A stretch of DNA of 64,000 nucleotides from Calonectria ilicicola (lineage: Eukaryota > Ascomycota > Sordariomycetes > Hypocreales > Nectriaceae), in the NCBI GenBank assembly GCA_020809705.1, contig CP085827.1, forward strand, positions 4,278,001 through 4,342,000, given 5' to 3'. Shown one piece after another: positions 18,487-30,500 of this stretch. The notes under the pieces are model-generated. The model saw only the letters and a program-made list of their open reading frames with translations. It was not told the DNA's origin and searched no databases. A program made the position numbers and the translations under genes. The first letter of the stretch is position 1. Each line of letters starts with the position of its first letter.

Positions 18487-21044
18487 GGTCTCGACTGGGG
18501 CATCTGGTCAGCGCATGATGAATTGGGCAGTGGTGGGGAAACAGGGTCGTGGGGGATGTATAGAGATTCCGAGGAAATGTACCTTTAGGTATGCGGCATG
18601 CTGGGTGGCTGTGGGAGCAGTGATATGGTGCTCGGCGTGGAGGTATTCGAGCTGTGCAGAAGCTCCTGTCGCTCTCTGTTGTGGGATCAACAAGGCTTTG
18701 TTTGTTTGCCCAGCTTAGGACCAGGGGCGGCGGCGATCAACTCTCGGCTGCTTAAAAAAAAGCGAGAGTGACACTGCAAATTACAACAAAGAAAGACACC
18801 ACACAACTAAGGGAAAACCACAAGAAGGGACTGAGGTAAAAGAACGAGGGGGGAAAGATGAGAGTGAATTGGTTTGCGTTGGCATTACCGATGCAGTCCG
18901 GCGTCTGTTTGGGAGACCACATTCAAGGTGGGCACCCAACACCCGAGCACCCGCTGTCCATGCATGGATAGGCTGGATGGGTGGATGGGTGGATGGGTGG
19001 ATGGGTGGATGGGTGGATGGGGCAGGCAGGTGCAAGTGGCTGCTGATGCTGCTGCCGTTGCTGGTTGCTGCTTTGGAGACGGCACCATCCAATGAGACCC
19101 ACCGGCTGCCACCTTATCCCACCATCTTTGACCTGTGTCTCGAGGCAGGAGCTCAGATGGTAAACAATAGGCCCCACTGCGGCACACCCGCCAAAGACAT
19201 GCGCCGAGACAAGCCCTTGAACGCTGGACGCCGCCTATCAGGGGCTCTGAAGCAGCTGTTGTCGTGGCGCTCCCAGCAGTCACAATCAATCTTCCCCTCC
19301 ATTCTCCATCCCTCTCCGCGCCCGGCGCTCACCCTTCAGCATGTGTTTCCAGCGCGACAGGGATCCTCTCTCAATGCGCCGAAGCACTATAGCGCCTCCC
19401 CCGCTCCGCCATTGGGGTAACTTATTATATGACGGCGCTCAACTCGGCCCATGACAACGAGCCCGTCATGAACCCGCCATATCCTGGACCAACCGGACAC
19501 GATTGGCGTGATCTGCAAGCGATGGCATGCATTGCGGCTACGGGATATCGGCCAAATCAAAATCTTCTTGCGCCCGTATCCGTATCACCAGCCACAGGGT
19601 GCAGGTTTCATATCCACGAATATGTGCGCTGCTGTACGCCTCACACGCAGCCATGTCACCACGTAATGACTCCGGTTTTCACCTGCGCATGCTCCATGTT
19701 TGTACAGCCAGCAAAATTACGGGGGCCGACGCCGTCCTGTCTTGCGCCTCTGGAGCCCCCTCTGCTCCGCTAGTGACGCACCGTGGCCCTGGGCGCAGCC
19801 GCCTCAAAGACCTTGGTTTGGTTGCTGACGACAACCCACCATCCTTGGCCCAGCAGATCAAAACAAGGAACCACCGTGTCGACCTCGCTTGGGAATCCTA
19901 GGTTGAATTAATGCCTGCTCATACTTGCCGCTCCCTGACCGTTCTTTCATCCGCCCTCGTTCAACGTGAGCGGTCAGATTGACAGTCATCAGGACGAATA
20001 CCTCCTGTCGACCGCATATGCCCTAGCCTTGTTCTCGACATCAAAGCGACAGCCCAATCTCAGCGTCACTTTAGGCACGTATCCACATCTGAGCATTACT
20101 CCATATGTTTTACTCTGTGCAGGCCTAAACGGTTGCCCAAAAGTGGCCCAACAGGGCAGAGGGTCCATGCACAATTTTCCGGCTTCAATTGATGTTCGAG
20201 ACATGGGACCCAAGTGGTGCTCCCCTCGCTTCAAGGACATTCGTTCCAGAAATGCCGAAATTTAGTACTCTATCGACCATATTGTAACACAAGCTTAGTT
20301 ATTAGACATCTATTTATCCACTGCCCCGGATTGCTGGAATTGTGGCGTCGTTGAACACGATTGACCCCTCCTCCACACATTGCCGAAACTTGTCCCACGA
20401 GTTCGGCACGGATAGTTTGAGTTGAACCTCATCCGCCACAAATACCTGGCCAAGTCATTACCAGTTTCGGATGGCACTGGGTTACTTTGATGCAGCCTTG
20501 GTTTGGATAAGGCCTCCCCTTCCATCAAACCTTTCCCCTCGAAACAAGCCACCGACGCGGATCTAAGCAGTTCTAGACTAAATGGGACGCCGTCACCACG
20601 ACAACGGCTGCCAAGGCCATGCGAGTCGGGATAAAATTGTAGATTAGGTAGGTGGGTTCGAATGAAATACAGACTAAAATACCAAGACTAATATAATGAA
20701 CCTCATCTGGGAGGTAAAGAGGCGGATTGCTCCGTAGAAATGTAGATAGATGAATGCAAAAATGTCGACAATCTGACCGCCCACTCAAATGCGATGCAAG
20801 CCAAACCCGATGACAAGGAAACCCTCCCCATGGACCAGCCATTATACTAATGATCCATGCCATGGAACCAAACGTGGATCCAGATGCAAAACCATGTCCA
20901 CAACTCCAGAATGCAAATGCAGATGCAAAGTGATACATAGGAAAGGCGCAAAAAGAGACCAAAAAAAAGAATACCCAAACTCCAGCAATGCAGTGATGTG
21001 TTCTCGAAATCCGATCAAGGTGGTGGTAGGGTAGACGCGTGAAC
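18487..21044. other. Intergenic spacer with the promoter of the large gene
   Basis: This carries the upstream region of the DH-like gene and, near 21044, the 3' end of the next minus-strand gene. A minisatellite sits at 18975-19022. Reading frames of up to 191 codons occur on both strands but carry no motif and no consistent coding character, so I leave them out. Confidence 0.55.
18975..19022. repeat. Minisatellite, unit ggatgggt
   Basis: Five perfect copies of an 8-nt unit are followed by a partial sixth. The tract lies about 490 nt upstream of the start of the 2025-aa gene. It is strongly strand-asymmetric (G-rich on +, CCCATCC on -). Length variation between isolates is likely. Confidence 0.95.
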
Positions 21045-21725
21045 TTAGTGTGTAGTAGCCGGCAGCATGAACCGGACCTTCTTCTTCGGCTTCTTAGCCT
21101 TCTTGCCCTCCTTCTTGCTCTGCTCTTCGTTGTCGCTGTGTGCTGCAACGCTGCTGCCTACGTCGCTCATCATCTCTTCCTCCGTCTCCTCCTCGATCGA
21201 CCAGACGTCCGGGCTGGGCTCCCGCCACAGCTGCCCTGGACGCCGCCGGAGCGTGTGTTGGCGGCCTGGTCCGTGACCGCGGGAGCGGCCCCGGAGCTGG
21301 GGGGACGACGGTGACAGGTATCCGTTGTTGTTGGACAGGTTGAAGGCCGGGCTACGTGGGCGGGAGCCCTCGCCGAAGACGTCGTGCAGTGAGAGCAGAG
21401 AGTCCTTGCCGGGGGAGAAGCGGATGTAGTCCTCGTCGTCATCTTCGTCGTCGGCGGTAATGTCGGAGCCGGTGTCTGGGGAAACTGGACGGAGGCCGGG
21501 TTTGCGCAGGCCGTCGAGAGTCGAGGGGCTGACGCTGCGGACAAACGGGCGTGGCTGGAGATCATTTTCGATGCCTGCATCAAAGTCCATCATGGCCTCG
21601 TCCAAGTCATCCTCTAGATCCGGCGCCGGGGTGAGGAAGTAAGTCAGGGGGTTCTCCTTTGTAGGGACAGTGGGCTTGAGAAGCACCTGGGTTGGTGGCC
21701 AGGAGTCTCGTCGGGAGGACCACAT
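21045..21725 (-). CDS. Uncharacterised conserved-looking fungal protein with C-terminal KVRF motif
   Basis: A single exon encodes 226 aa. I do not recognise the family. Residues 1-60 include a short ordered-looking start (MWSSRRDSWPPTQVLL) and an acidic helix with a DLEDDLDEAMMDFDAGIEND core. The middle is Ser/Pro-rich with SP sites, suggesting phosphorylation by proline-directed kinases. A second acidic patch (EEETEEEMMSD, about 177-187) is followed by a Lys-rich tail ending KKKVRFMLPATTH. The tail could be a nuclear localisation signal, and KVRF fits the RVxF docking motif for protein phosphatase 1; both are inference from short motifs. Asymmetric charge and uninterrupted coding support a real gene. 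The start ATG at 21725 is the first in frame after an upstream region rich in stops. Confidence 0.75.
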   Translation of the reverse strand: MWSSRRDSWPPTQVLLKPTVPTKENPLTYFLTPAPDLEDDLDEAMMDFDAGIENDLQPRPFVRSVSPSTLDGLRKPGLRPVSPDTGSDITADDEDDDEDYIRFSPGKDSLLSLHDVFGEGSRPRSPAFNLSNNNGYLSPSSPQLRGRSRGHGPGRQHTLRRRPGQLWREPSPDVWSIEEETEEEMMSDVGSSVAAHSDNEEQSKKEGKKAKKPKKKVRFMLPATTH

Positions 21726-24700
21726 CTTTGAGCTTATGGTGTAAGTTGCACTCTGAAATGAAGGCGAGTGCTGTAGTTTGTGTGTGGTGGGATGTGGTTT
21801 CGTGGTTTTAGCGGACTTGGTGCTGGTGGTGTAAGTGGGATGAAGGAGATCACCAAGTAATGAGGTAGAAGCGAGGATGGATGGTTGGTGTCAAGGACAA
21901 TAAGGGGCAACAACCGGCTGTGCCGGCGCAAACAGTGACCTTCAAGCCTGGGGAGCTATATATCTTTTTACCAAGCAGGAGTCATCCACCGAAGGCTTCC
22001 TTGAACGAAGATGGGAGTCAACCAAGATGGGGCTGCCTGTGTGCCCGGGGCGAGGAGATAGATTCATATATAGACGTGCCCTTTGACTGCTTACTCCCTA
22101 TCACATACATGCAGAAGGAACCCGGGATGCCCTACACCCTCCGACTCCCAAGTGCAAGACAAAAAGGCGCACAGCAGGCTGCGTTCCAGTCATATCTGGC
22201 GCCTTGTGAGGTGCGAGAATCAAGGTGGTGGTGGTCATCGGCTGTCCAAGCGGGGCCGCCTGTGCCTCGTTTGGTTGCCGCACGTGAAAGTGCGGAGGGT
22301 GGATGAGCCTATGAGCCGGGGGCTACGGCGCCACGCGTCCGCAGCGGCGGTTCACTAGAGAGGGCGTTGAACAAGTGGTTGTCTGGATTGGGAAGTCATG
22401 GGTTGGGCGGCGAGGGATCTCGACGGGCGAGCTGACGAGCCTGGCTGGCTGGGCGAGCGCTGATGGGGGGGCACACAGATGCACACTTCCGGGACCCATG
22501 GGATAGCTCGCGAGAATCAACGAGAGCAGCCACGCGAGGGAGCCCGGATTCTGACGCAGGGGACGTCTGGAACGCGTGTGCCGCTTGGGAGCTTGCTAAA
22601 GGGCAACTATGCAAGGCTATGGAGCAATCACCGTCTGGTGTGGGCGAGCGGCGCGGTGACGGGGTGAGCGTCCGGCAAAGTGTGAGACATCGACACACCC
22701 TCACGATGGCACACGGCGACCCATCTGACTGAGCCTTCGGCCTCGTCAGCACCGGCCATGCCGGCGTGGTCCAGTGGCTAGCGGAGGTCATGCTCGCCGC
22801 TAGGGAGGGAGGGCTATGATTCGGATTTGCGATCGAGGAATAACTGCATCATCGATCAACCCGGGGCCTGCATGGTACCTTGCAGCTCTCTTTTGCCCTG
22901 GCGATGAAGCATCACGTTGTGGTGGGTCGGGCCACGAGAAGCTCCTTTGGCTCCAGATGCAAAAGAAAAAAAGAACCAAGGATGCAACGGCGCCGGGCTC
23001 GAGACGGAGTGGAGGGTATGTCTGCCGTCCGTCTGAGCCACGAGGTCGTCCACGAGGTTGCGCAGTCCCCAGGAAACGCAGCACAGAGTGCCGAAAGCAA
23101 CGCAAACGCGGGGAAAATGTGACCAGTCGCCGCTTCGACCAAAGAAGGCATGTCGTCATTATCTCCCCCAAATGGGGATGGAGGTGAGCAGTCTGGACCT
23201 TTGTCAATGCCAGGATGGTTTCTCCCCATAGGGACATGCAATGCAGCCTCTCTCCTCAGCCGTGTCCGAGAATGAGATGACAAAGAAATGGCGGGCGCTA
23301 TTGAGCCCGAAGGCTTGCTTACACCATCCCTACTGGCCGCGATTACGAACCGAGCAGTGCTCTGCTTTCCCTGGAATCCAATAGCAGCTCGTTCCAAGAC
23401 AACGTCACCCGAGAGGTGTGTGTGGTTCGCATGATCAACCTTGATACTAGTGCTCCGGTTCGATAACGGACGGGAGCTCGCCAGCCACGACGCCCTCTAG
23501 CTTGCTGATAGGAGCTGCAAGGCTGGCCCAAAATGAACGAAACGTGCGTGCTCGGACCGAGCGAGCTTTCAGCATTCCTGCAAATGTCTTTTGCTTCCTC
23601 GCTGTCTTGGACGCTCGCCATGTCTCGTCGGGTTAGCCGCGCGAGCTTGGCAATCATATCAGCCAGCGGCGGCCATGTGCCGTCCCGCTGCAGCGATACG
23701 AGCCGTGGCCGTATCTAAATCGTCCCAAGGTTTGGCTCGAGTTTTCCGGCGAGGCGGATCTTCGCCCAGGCCTGGAATGGACAAGCTCGTCCGTCCCACG
23801 AGGCTGCATCCTGGGTTGGGGTTGTGGGCTTTGTCTTTCGGAACGTGAGCTTGCCGGACCAATCGATCCGCCCATGTGTAGCCCTCGACTATCGGTTGCA
23901 CTTTTGTCTTTTTTATTTTTACTTTTTAGATTCTGGAGATATCTTGACCAACCACAGCCTCCGACACTGTCGAGTTTTGGGCTCGGTTATGCGGCCCATG
24001 GAGGGGGCCGGATTTGCACCTCTCGCCTCACTCCTCCACGGTGGCGCTTTCAGCTCGCTCAACCCCGCCTCGAGGCAGAGACAGCTTGCCGCACTCCCCG
24101 GCGCCATGTCTTGGGGAGATCCCGATATAAATTTCCTTGGCAGAAGCACGCAATGCCTGGATCGCCCCAGCACTTAGAGCTGTGGGCAGCTTATCTCTAG
24201 GTTCGTTGCTCTAATCTGGATTTGGAACAGTTGGCGCCGCCCACTCTAGAAGCTGTAGCGTTTTTGATAGTTGCGATACACAAAACGGGCGGAAAAGAGG
24301 CCATGTAAAACGTCATGGCTGTCTACCGGTTGAGTCACTGGGTGACTAGGTGGCTCCTTGATTCCTTGATGCGGTGCAGGCAGACACTCTGAATATTCAG
24401 CCCAGCCACAAAGTGTCAAATTTTGCACACCACAAGGAATTCTAGGCGGCAGCTCAGCTAAAAGCGCAGCGCGCAGTTTTTCAAGTCGCAGATAGTGAGA
24501 AGAGGGGTGAAGAACGGCTATTCCGTCCATCCTTTACATGTCGACTCGGGCGCAGAAGGGCGGCGAGGCGTTGTGAAGCTCGACACTATTGGAGATGACG
24601 ACACGAATGCATGCGCCCATTCCCTAAACGAAGTATATTGGTAGCTGGGCTTAACCATGGCAAGCTGAAAGTGATTCACAGCAAAAGAAAAAAAAAAGAA

Positions 24701-26662
24701 GAAAAAAACTACTAGCTTTTGACATGCATACACGAGTATCTGCTTTGAAACCGATCAAATCAACGTGGGCACTTACCAGCGCCGTTTTTTATTTTTACAT
24801 TTTTTCCTTCTTTCTAAGCCTAACGCGGGTTTATCCCTTTCTATTGTTTCAATATTCTACTTCTACGTGGCCATTTCTTCCGGGGGTCACCTTCTTGCAC
24901 ATCAAGGAATGTCTGAAAAAATTCTTCTAGTGAGCCTGATGTGTCTCGATGCTTTAATTCCGCACACACATCACTCTACTCTTCATGAGAGTATCACGCG
25001 GAGCAGGGGTTTCAAAAACAATCCTTGAATTTCTAAGCCCTACCAGGCACTAAGTAAAGAACATGGGCGGGTGGTTGTGTGCAAGGGTGTCATTTGAGTG
25101 TTCCGGCCAAGGAGGCAACCACTCCGACCTAGCCACCCCCAGAGCCGCATGATGGTCAAAAATTTCCCACTACTAAGAAAAGGATGTCATACGGATCTGT
25201 GACCTCTTCGGGAAATTGCGGTGATATCCTCGTATGGAAAGCTGCTGACCCGTCAGAATGTTCTAGAGAAACAACATCAGATTTAAAAATCCCCCCACCC
25301 AGATGTCATCGCATAAGCCATTCGCGAATACGGAGCGGAAGAAGAGCAGTAGATCATGGAAACGTGCATATGATTACCAAGTGTTCCCTGTAAATTTTGT
25401 GATAGTCAGTATCTGGTTAGGATCCCGGTATACCGATACCTAATAGTGCCTCCAAGTACTGTTCACTTGAGAACTGTTGGGGATGTCTCCATCACCGATA
25501 GATGGGAAAATGCGGATGTGGTCAACAAGATGTCAGCGGAATATAAATACGAGCGATAGAACTTGCCTGTTACGAGAGGAATTCCAAACCCCCAAGGTCT
25601 GACCACATTTGCTCACCTATTGTCTGGGGTTCAATAAGGATGTGACCACGAGACTCCAGAGTTCTAGCGTGGGATATGGTGAGATTGCATGGAACCATAC
25701 GTCGGCTAATATAGAACAGGGATGAGTCTTCGGGGAGACCTCGGTTCATGAGGTCCTAATTAGTTGTTCGGTTGAGGTGTAAGATGTAAAAGACTCGCGA
25801 GTGTTCTCCCTCTCAAGACGAAGTCGAATGAATCAAAAACAACACAAAAAAAAGGTAAAATAAAAAGAACATAAGAGAGTTGGCGCACTTTTTAGCTATG
25901 TTTTTTTTTCTGTCTCGCCGTGCGAACATAGATTTAATTACAAGACACCACAGTTTTCTAAATCTAATACAGTCGTATTCCATATTCACACTGAGCATGC
26001 AAACACATGCAAGTGAGGCTGCCATGCAACTGCAACGCCAAATGCTTGGCATTTTAGCTCTACTCGATTGACTTTGGAAGGGGCCAGCCATCGGAACTAT
26101 GATTCCAACGTCTTCACATGTCTTCTCATGAATAGACTTGCATGCACATGCACATGAGTAATGGCGTCATGACTCGAATCGCGCTCAAACAGGAGCATCA
26201 ATCATTCTCCAAAGGCATCCCTCCACTTATTTTCAATTGCGAGGCCGAAAAGGGAACCCAACCCTGGACGCATTCCATAATCGGGAATCGGGACCACACG
26301 AACCCACTCGCCCCAGAAGCTATGATCTGCCCCTTGCTCAATGTGATGCTATTCACGTCTGACTAACCCTCTTCAGGCAGCCTAGACCACCGTGGGGTCC
26401 GGGGAACCACGTGACGTCACATCAAACCCGCCGCCCGGTCCCGTTCCATCATCACCAACTCCCGAATCGACGCCTCGTTACTGGTCTGATCTGAACCGTC
26501 CATCGCATCTGCCAAACAAACTTCAGCCTCACAAGCCGTCTGACTCAGGTATCTTTGCCCCTTTATCTTCTCTGCTGTGCTGTTATCTATGTCGATTGTT
26601 GTCCATCGTGCTGCTCGCCTGTGATCCCCTCTTCTTCTCCGCTCAACCCCTCCCAAATTACA
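21726..26662. other. Long intergenic region
   Basis: About 4.9 kb without a supportable gene. The stretch 22000-24250 is GC-rich and yields many overlapping open frames on both strands, none with recognisable domains or an in-phase splice chain. From about 24500 to 26200 it is more AT-rich with poly-T and poly-A runs (for example 24680-24710 and 25840-25865). The last 300 nt are pyrimidine-rich and are probably the leader of the plus-strand gene at 26663. Confidence 0.5.
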
Positions 26663-27568
26663 ATGACCCGAGTCGACGATATCCCGCCGAGCGCCTCGCT
26701 GCAAATGAGTCTCGCTGCATCTCCGTCGCTGCCTCGACAGGCCACTGCGCCCCTTCGCCTTATCACGTACAATGTACGATATGCCACAACCCATCCAGTT
26801 CCCACCGAGAAGCTGTGGTCTGTCCGCGGTCCCAAACTGGCTACCCAGCTGTCCTTCATCACCGCTGGCCATGAAAACGCCTTCATCTGTCTCCAAGAGT
26901 GTTTGCACCGGCAGGTTAACGACCTTCAGACCTACCTAGGCGACGAGTGGGGACATATCGGGCGTGGACGTGGCCACGACCCCCACGAAGGCGAGTATTC
27001 GCCCATCTTCTATCGCAAAAACACCTGGCGGTGCGAGCGACAGGAAACCAGATGGCTTAGCCAGACACCCGATCGCCCGTCGCGCGGTTGGGATGCTGTG
27101 CTCAACCGTATCGTCACTATGGGCGAATTTTCCCATGCTGTGACGGGGACGCGCGTCCTAATCATGGCCACTCATTTCGACCATATTGGCGTCAAGGCAC
27201 GCCAGCACAGCGCTGAGCTACTCATCAAGTTTGCTAAGGAGTGGAGCTTCAAAACGAACCCATCTGCGGTCCTCATCGGAGGCGATTTCAATAGCCCCCC
27301 AGATGATGGAGCCTACAAAGCCATCACGGCTCCTGGGTCGGGCATCTCTGACATCTCAACTCTGATCCCGCAGAGTGCGCACTATGGGAACCACATAACT
27401 TACACGAGTTTTGGGGAGGAGGCGCCTAGTCGCATCGACTTTCTTTTCATCCAGGAACCCCGGACTGCTCAGGTCAAAACGTTTGGCGTGCTGTCCAACA
27501 GCTTTGATGACAAGATCAGGCTGTCTGACCACCGACCTGTTGTGGCGGACTTGGATATTGTGCTTTGA
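26663..27568 (+). CDS. Endonuclease/exonuclease/phosphatase (EEP) family protein
   Basis: A single exon encodes 301 aa. The EEP (DNase I-like) fold is shown by its motif series: LRLITYNVRYAT (about 31-42, metal-binding Asn), FICLQECL (about 73-80, metal-binding Glu), ATHFDH (about 169-174, catalytic His), GGDFNSPPDD (about 203-212, Asp/Asn pair), SRIDFLF (near 257) and SDHRPVV (near 288, the terminal Asp-His). All the catalytic positions appear intact. The family hydrolyses phosphodiester bonds in nucleic acids, phosphoinositides or sphingomyelin, and the substrate cannot be told from sequence. Its short length and lack of a leader or membrane segment suggest a soluble enzyme. I chose the ATG at 26663; an upstream in-frame ATG at 26555 adds a hydrophobic Cys-rich 36-residue stretch that looks like leader sequence. 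Confidence 0.9.
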   Translation: MTRVDDIPPSASLQMSLAASPSLPRQATAPLRLITYNVRYATTHPVPTEKLWSVRGPKLATQLSFITAGHENAFICLQECLHRQVNDLQTYLGDEWGHIGRGRGHDPHEGEYSPIFYRKNTWRCERQETRWLSQTPDRPSRGWDAVLNRIVTMGEFSHAVTGTRVLIMATHFDHIGVKARQHSAELLIKFAKEWSFKTNPSAVLIGGDFNSPPDDGAYKAITAPGSGISDISTLIPQSAHYGNHITYTSFGEEAPSRIDFLFIQEPRTAQVKTFGVLSNSFDDKIRLSDHRPVVADLDIVL

Positions 27569-30500
27569 TCGACAGTGCCCTAGTGTTTGGGTTACTATTA
27601 CACCTCAAGACCACCGAGGCTGTGCTTTTCAAACCCATGTGTGCACAATCGCCTAGAGCCCTAACTTTGACAGCGCACCGTGAGTCACAGAACAAGCGGG
27701 TTAAGAGGGGGAATGGAGACGTGGACGAGGGGCGACGGGGCAATTAGACCGGATGCATGATTATTAAGACGTCAATCGGCATGAGCTGAAGGGAAGGCTT
27801 GCAGGGCTCTAAGGAGGATGAATGTCGCCATTGTCGAGCCAGAGTTTGGTTACTTGCAATGGAAACGGGGTTTCCGATTCCTGTCAGGCCACATCCGGGT
27901 GGCGCACTAGTAGTTCAAGGATAATGGCAGGAAACGTAGACTTGTGAAATATTGTATCTCGAAACAAGTGGATTCACAAATCAGGCCGTGACAAGTTCCC
28001 TTCCTCTGGTGAGAGATGACAGTCCTCCCCAACCCATCCATCCCAAAAGCAACGCACCTACCATAGAAGAGTAATGCCACGTCGTATCGTGCCTCTCTAG
28101 AGGCCTCGGCCACAGGGAAACACGGCACAGCAAGGCATCAGAAGGTTGCGATTGGGTTGACAATATCCACATTGCAGGACACATTTCAATCGTGAGCAGA
28201 GAGGCAACCAGGCAAGATGACAGACAACTCAAGGAAAAAAAGCCACCGGGCGTCGATCCAACCCTCTGCGAAATTAGACGGCAGATAGGATACCCATGGA
28301 TGAACAGAATTTTGAAATACGGGGGTGTATATCAACAAACACACTCGGCCATTGCCAACCATTTACACGCAACGAGTTGACATCGTGTCAAATGCTGTCG
28401 CCATCGCAAAGAACTCTGGGCCCAGTGAAACAGCATCTAACTAGCGTCGAACGGAACACCCGTGAGGGAACACGTTCGAGAGATGTCGATTTTCACCAAA
28501 AGAAAAAAAAAATTGGCCCTCGAATTGGGGGTGCGACCAGCCATTTTGAAAAAGCGGTGTGTGCTGGTGTGTAGGATGGGGGCTGGCTGGATGAGGGGTT
28601 CTAGGGCTCGCCCCCCGCGCTCAACCGCCGTTGGCTTAGACGGCATTCCTCAACGCAACGGCATGATTCGGGAAAAGCAAAGCAGGTAGGACAACCAATA
28701 TGTTGGGCAAGGAATGCTCTATCAAGGAATGAGCTTTCCGTTACTAGACTTCAAGCATGGTGGGTGGGATCGATATGATGAATCGATCTCCGAGTGGTGG
28801 CATGCACTCGTGATTTCGTGCAGGTGCGGCAGAAAAAAAAGCCAATTCTTTACAGACTACTGCCTGGCGAGTGATTATGGAGGGTGGGAATGGGAGTGAT
28901 TGATCGCCTGAGCCGTCGTGTTTCCTCGGCTAAGTGGGAGCGGCGAGGTGATAGATCGTTAGTCGAGTGCCGTGCGACTGGATCGTCGCTACCCTGTGAG
29001 AGAAGGATGAATATGTCCGTCATCCTAGGAAACGGGTCACTAAAAACGGGCGGCGCTGGCTAGTCTTGTCGAGCCCAGAGTTAGGAAGTGGTGACAGACA
29101 AAAAGTCTGCGTCTCCTGTGGTCGCTGCCTTGTGGTATCGTGGGCTGGGCCGGCACTGGTCGTGATCACGAGTGGAGATTGTTCGGTGTTTTCTACGAGT
29201 GGGCTCGACTCAGGTGGACTGGAGTGGGCATTGGACTTGAAAAATACCTGTAAGCGTGTGGCACCTCTTGACCAACCCTGTAGATGCGTCAATGCCTTGG
29301 ATGCGGTTTCCCTTCCCCCCCACAAAACTAGAGTAGACACTGGAGGAGGGACCAAAAAGCCATCCGAGAGATTCCAGCAAGGATCTTCCCGTCAGGCACA
29401 CCGGGCGCCATGGCTGGGGTTCACTCAACACCTCCCTCAGGCCATTAGAGTAATGTGGTGATGGAACGTGATACCGGCAAGCATCAGATCAAAACGAGCC
29501 CGGTGAAAAAGATGGAGGGATGCTCAAAGCAGTGAGTGGCGACGGAATGGCCGGAAGGCGTATACATCACCAATCAATCGTTACACATTCACCGGTTTTT
29601 GCAGCAAGCATGGCAACAATGCTTGGGGGCGGAGAGCAAGTCGTTGAGCGTGAGTGCTCATGGACAGAGCCATCCAGGACTTTGGCACTGGAGCGTCCAA
29701 ACTAAAAGTAGCCCTAGTCGCAGGGCGCAAAGTGGAGGGTGTGCACATAATTCGTCGCAATGCCCATTGGGTCGGAGAAACGACTGAAGGCCTGCGTCGT
29801 GTCGGTCGGTCGGTCGGCGACCTTACATGTGGTTGGCTTCGTTTGTTGACTGAAAAATCCGTGAGCAATCATCGACTGCGCTGCCAGTTGCGGCAGCGAC
29901 AGACAGGGTGGCAAGGGATCACCGCTGCGCAGGCTGATGCTGTCTCATTTGGTTGCTGGGGGCAGCCAAGGTACAACATCTTGTCTCTTTTTAGGTCTGA
30001 GTGTCTGCCCCAAACATGTTTAGGCAATCAAATAACAAGCTAGTGCTGTGAAATACACAATATTACCATCGAAAATAAGGGTCCTTCAATGAGCCGGAGA
30101 TGGACTCCGGCTCACGGGCCGTTGGATATGATGGTGGTGGCCGAAAATCGGGACTTGAACAAGAATAGAGGAGATTTGCCGGAGGGAGTGTGGGTAGCTC
30201 CGGAGAAGGCGTGTCTCGACCACTCTGAGCTTGATAGAGGAGGGAGGGGAAAAGAAAGCACATGAACCGCAAAGGTTCGGGGTCTTGCTGGAGGCTTCTC
30301 GAATGGTACACTTCCTCTGGTTCTGGCAGACGGTGACGCATCTTTGTCCCAAGAAAGGCATGACTCGGGGTGTCGAGGATGGAGGGGTGTACCCAGGCCT
30401 GCAGCCCATCGACTATCAAGCTGCGAGTTTCGGACAGGATGAAGAGTTATGGACCTATCAGAGGCAGCCCCGGTGACTCTTGTCGAAGCAGCCGGCCGAG

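Noticed and set aside
20573..21148. 191-codon open frame on the minus strand overlapping the 226-aa gene
   Set aside because: Overlaps the Lys-rich end of the 226-aa gene in another frame and then runs through its 3' region; composition is Arg/Phe/Ser-rich without a domain.
22757..22800. tRNA-like A box (gtggtccagtggctag)
   Set aside because: No anticodon stem, T arm or acceptor pairing follows; only a box-A-like string.
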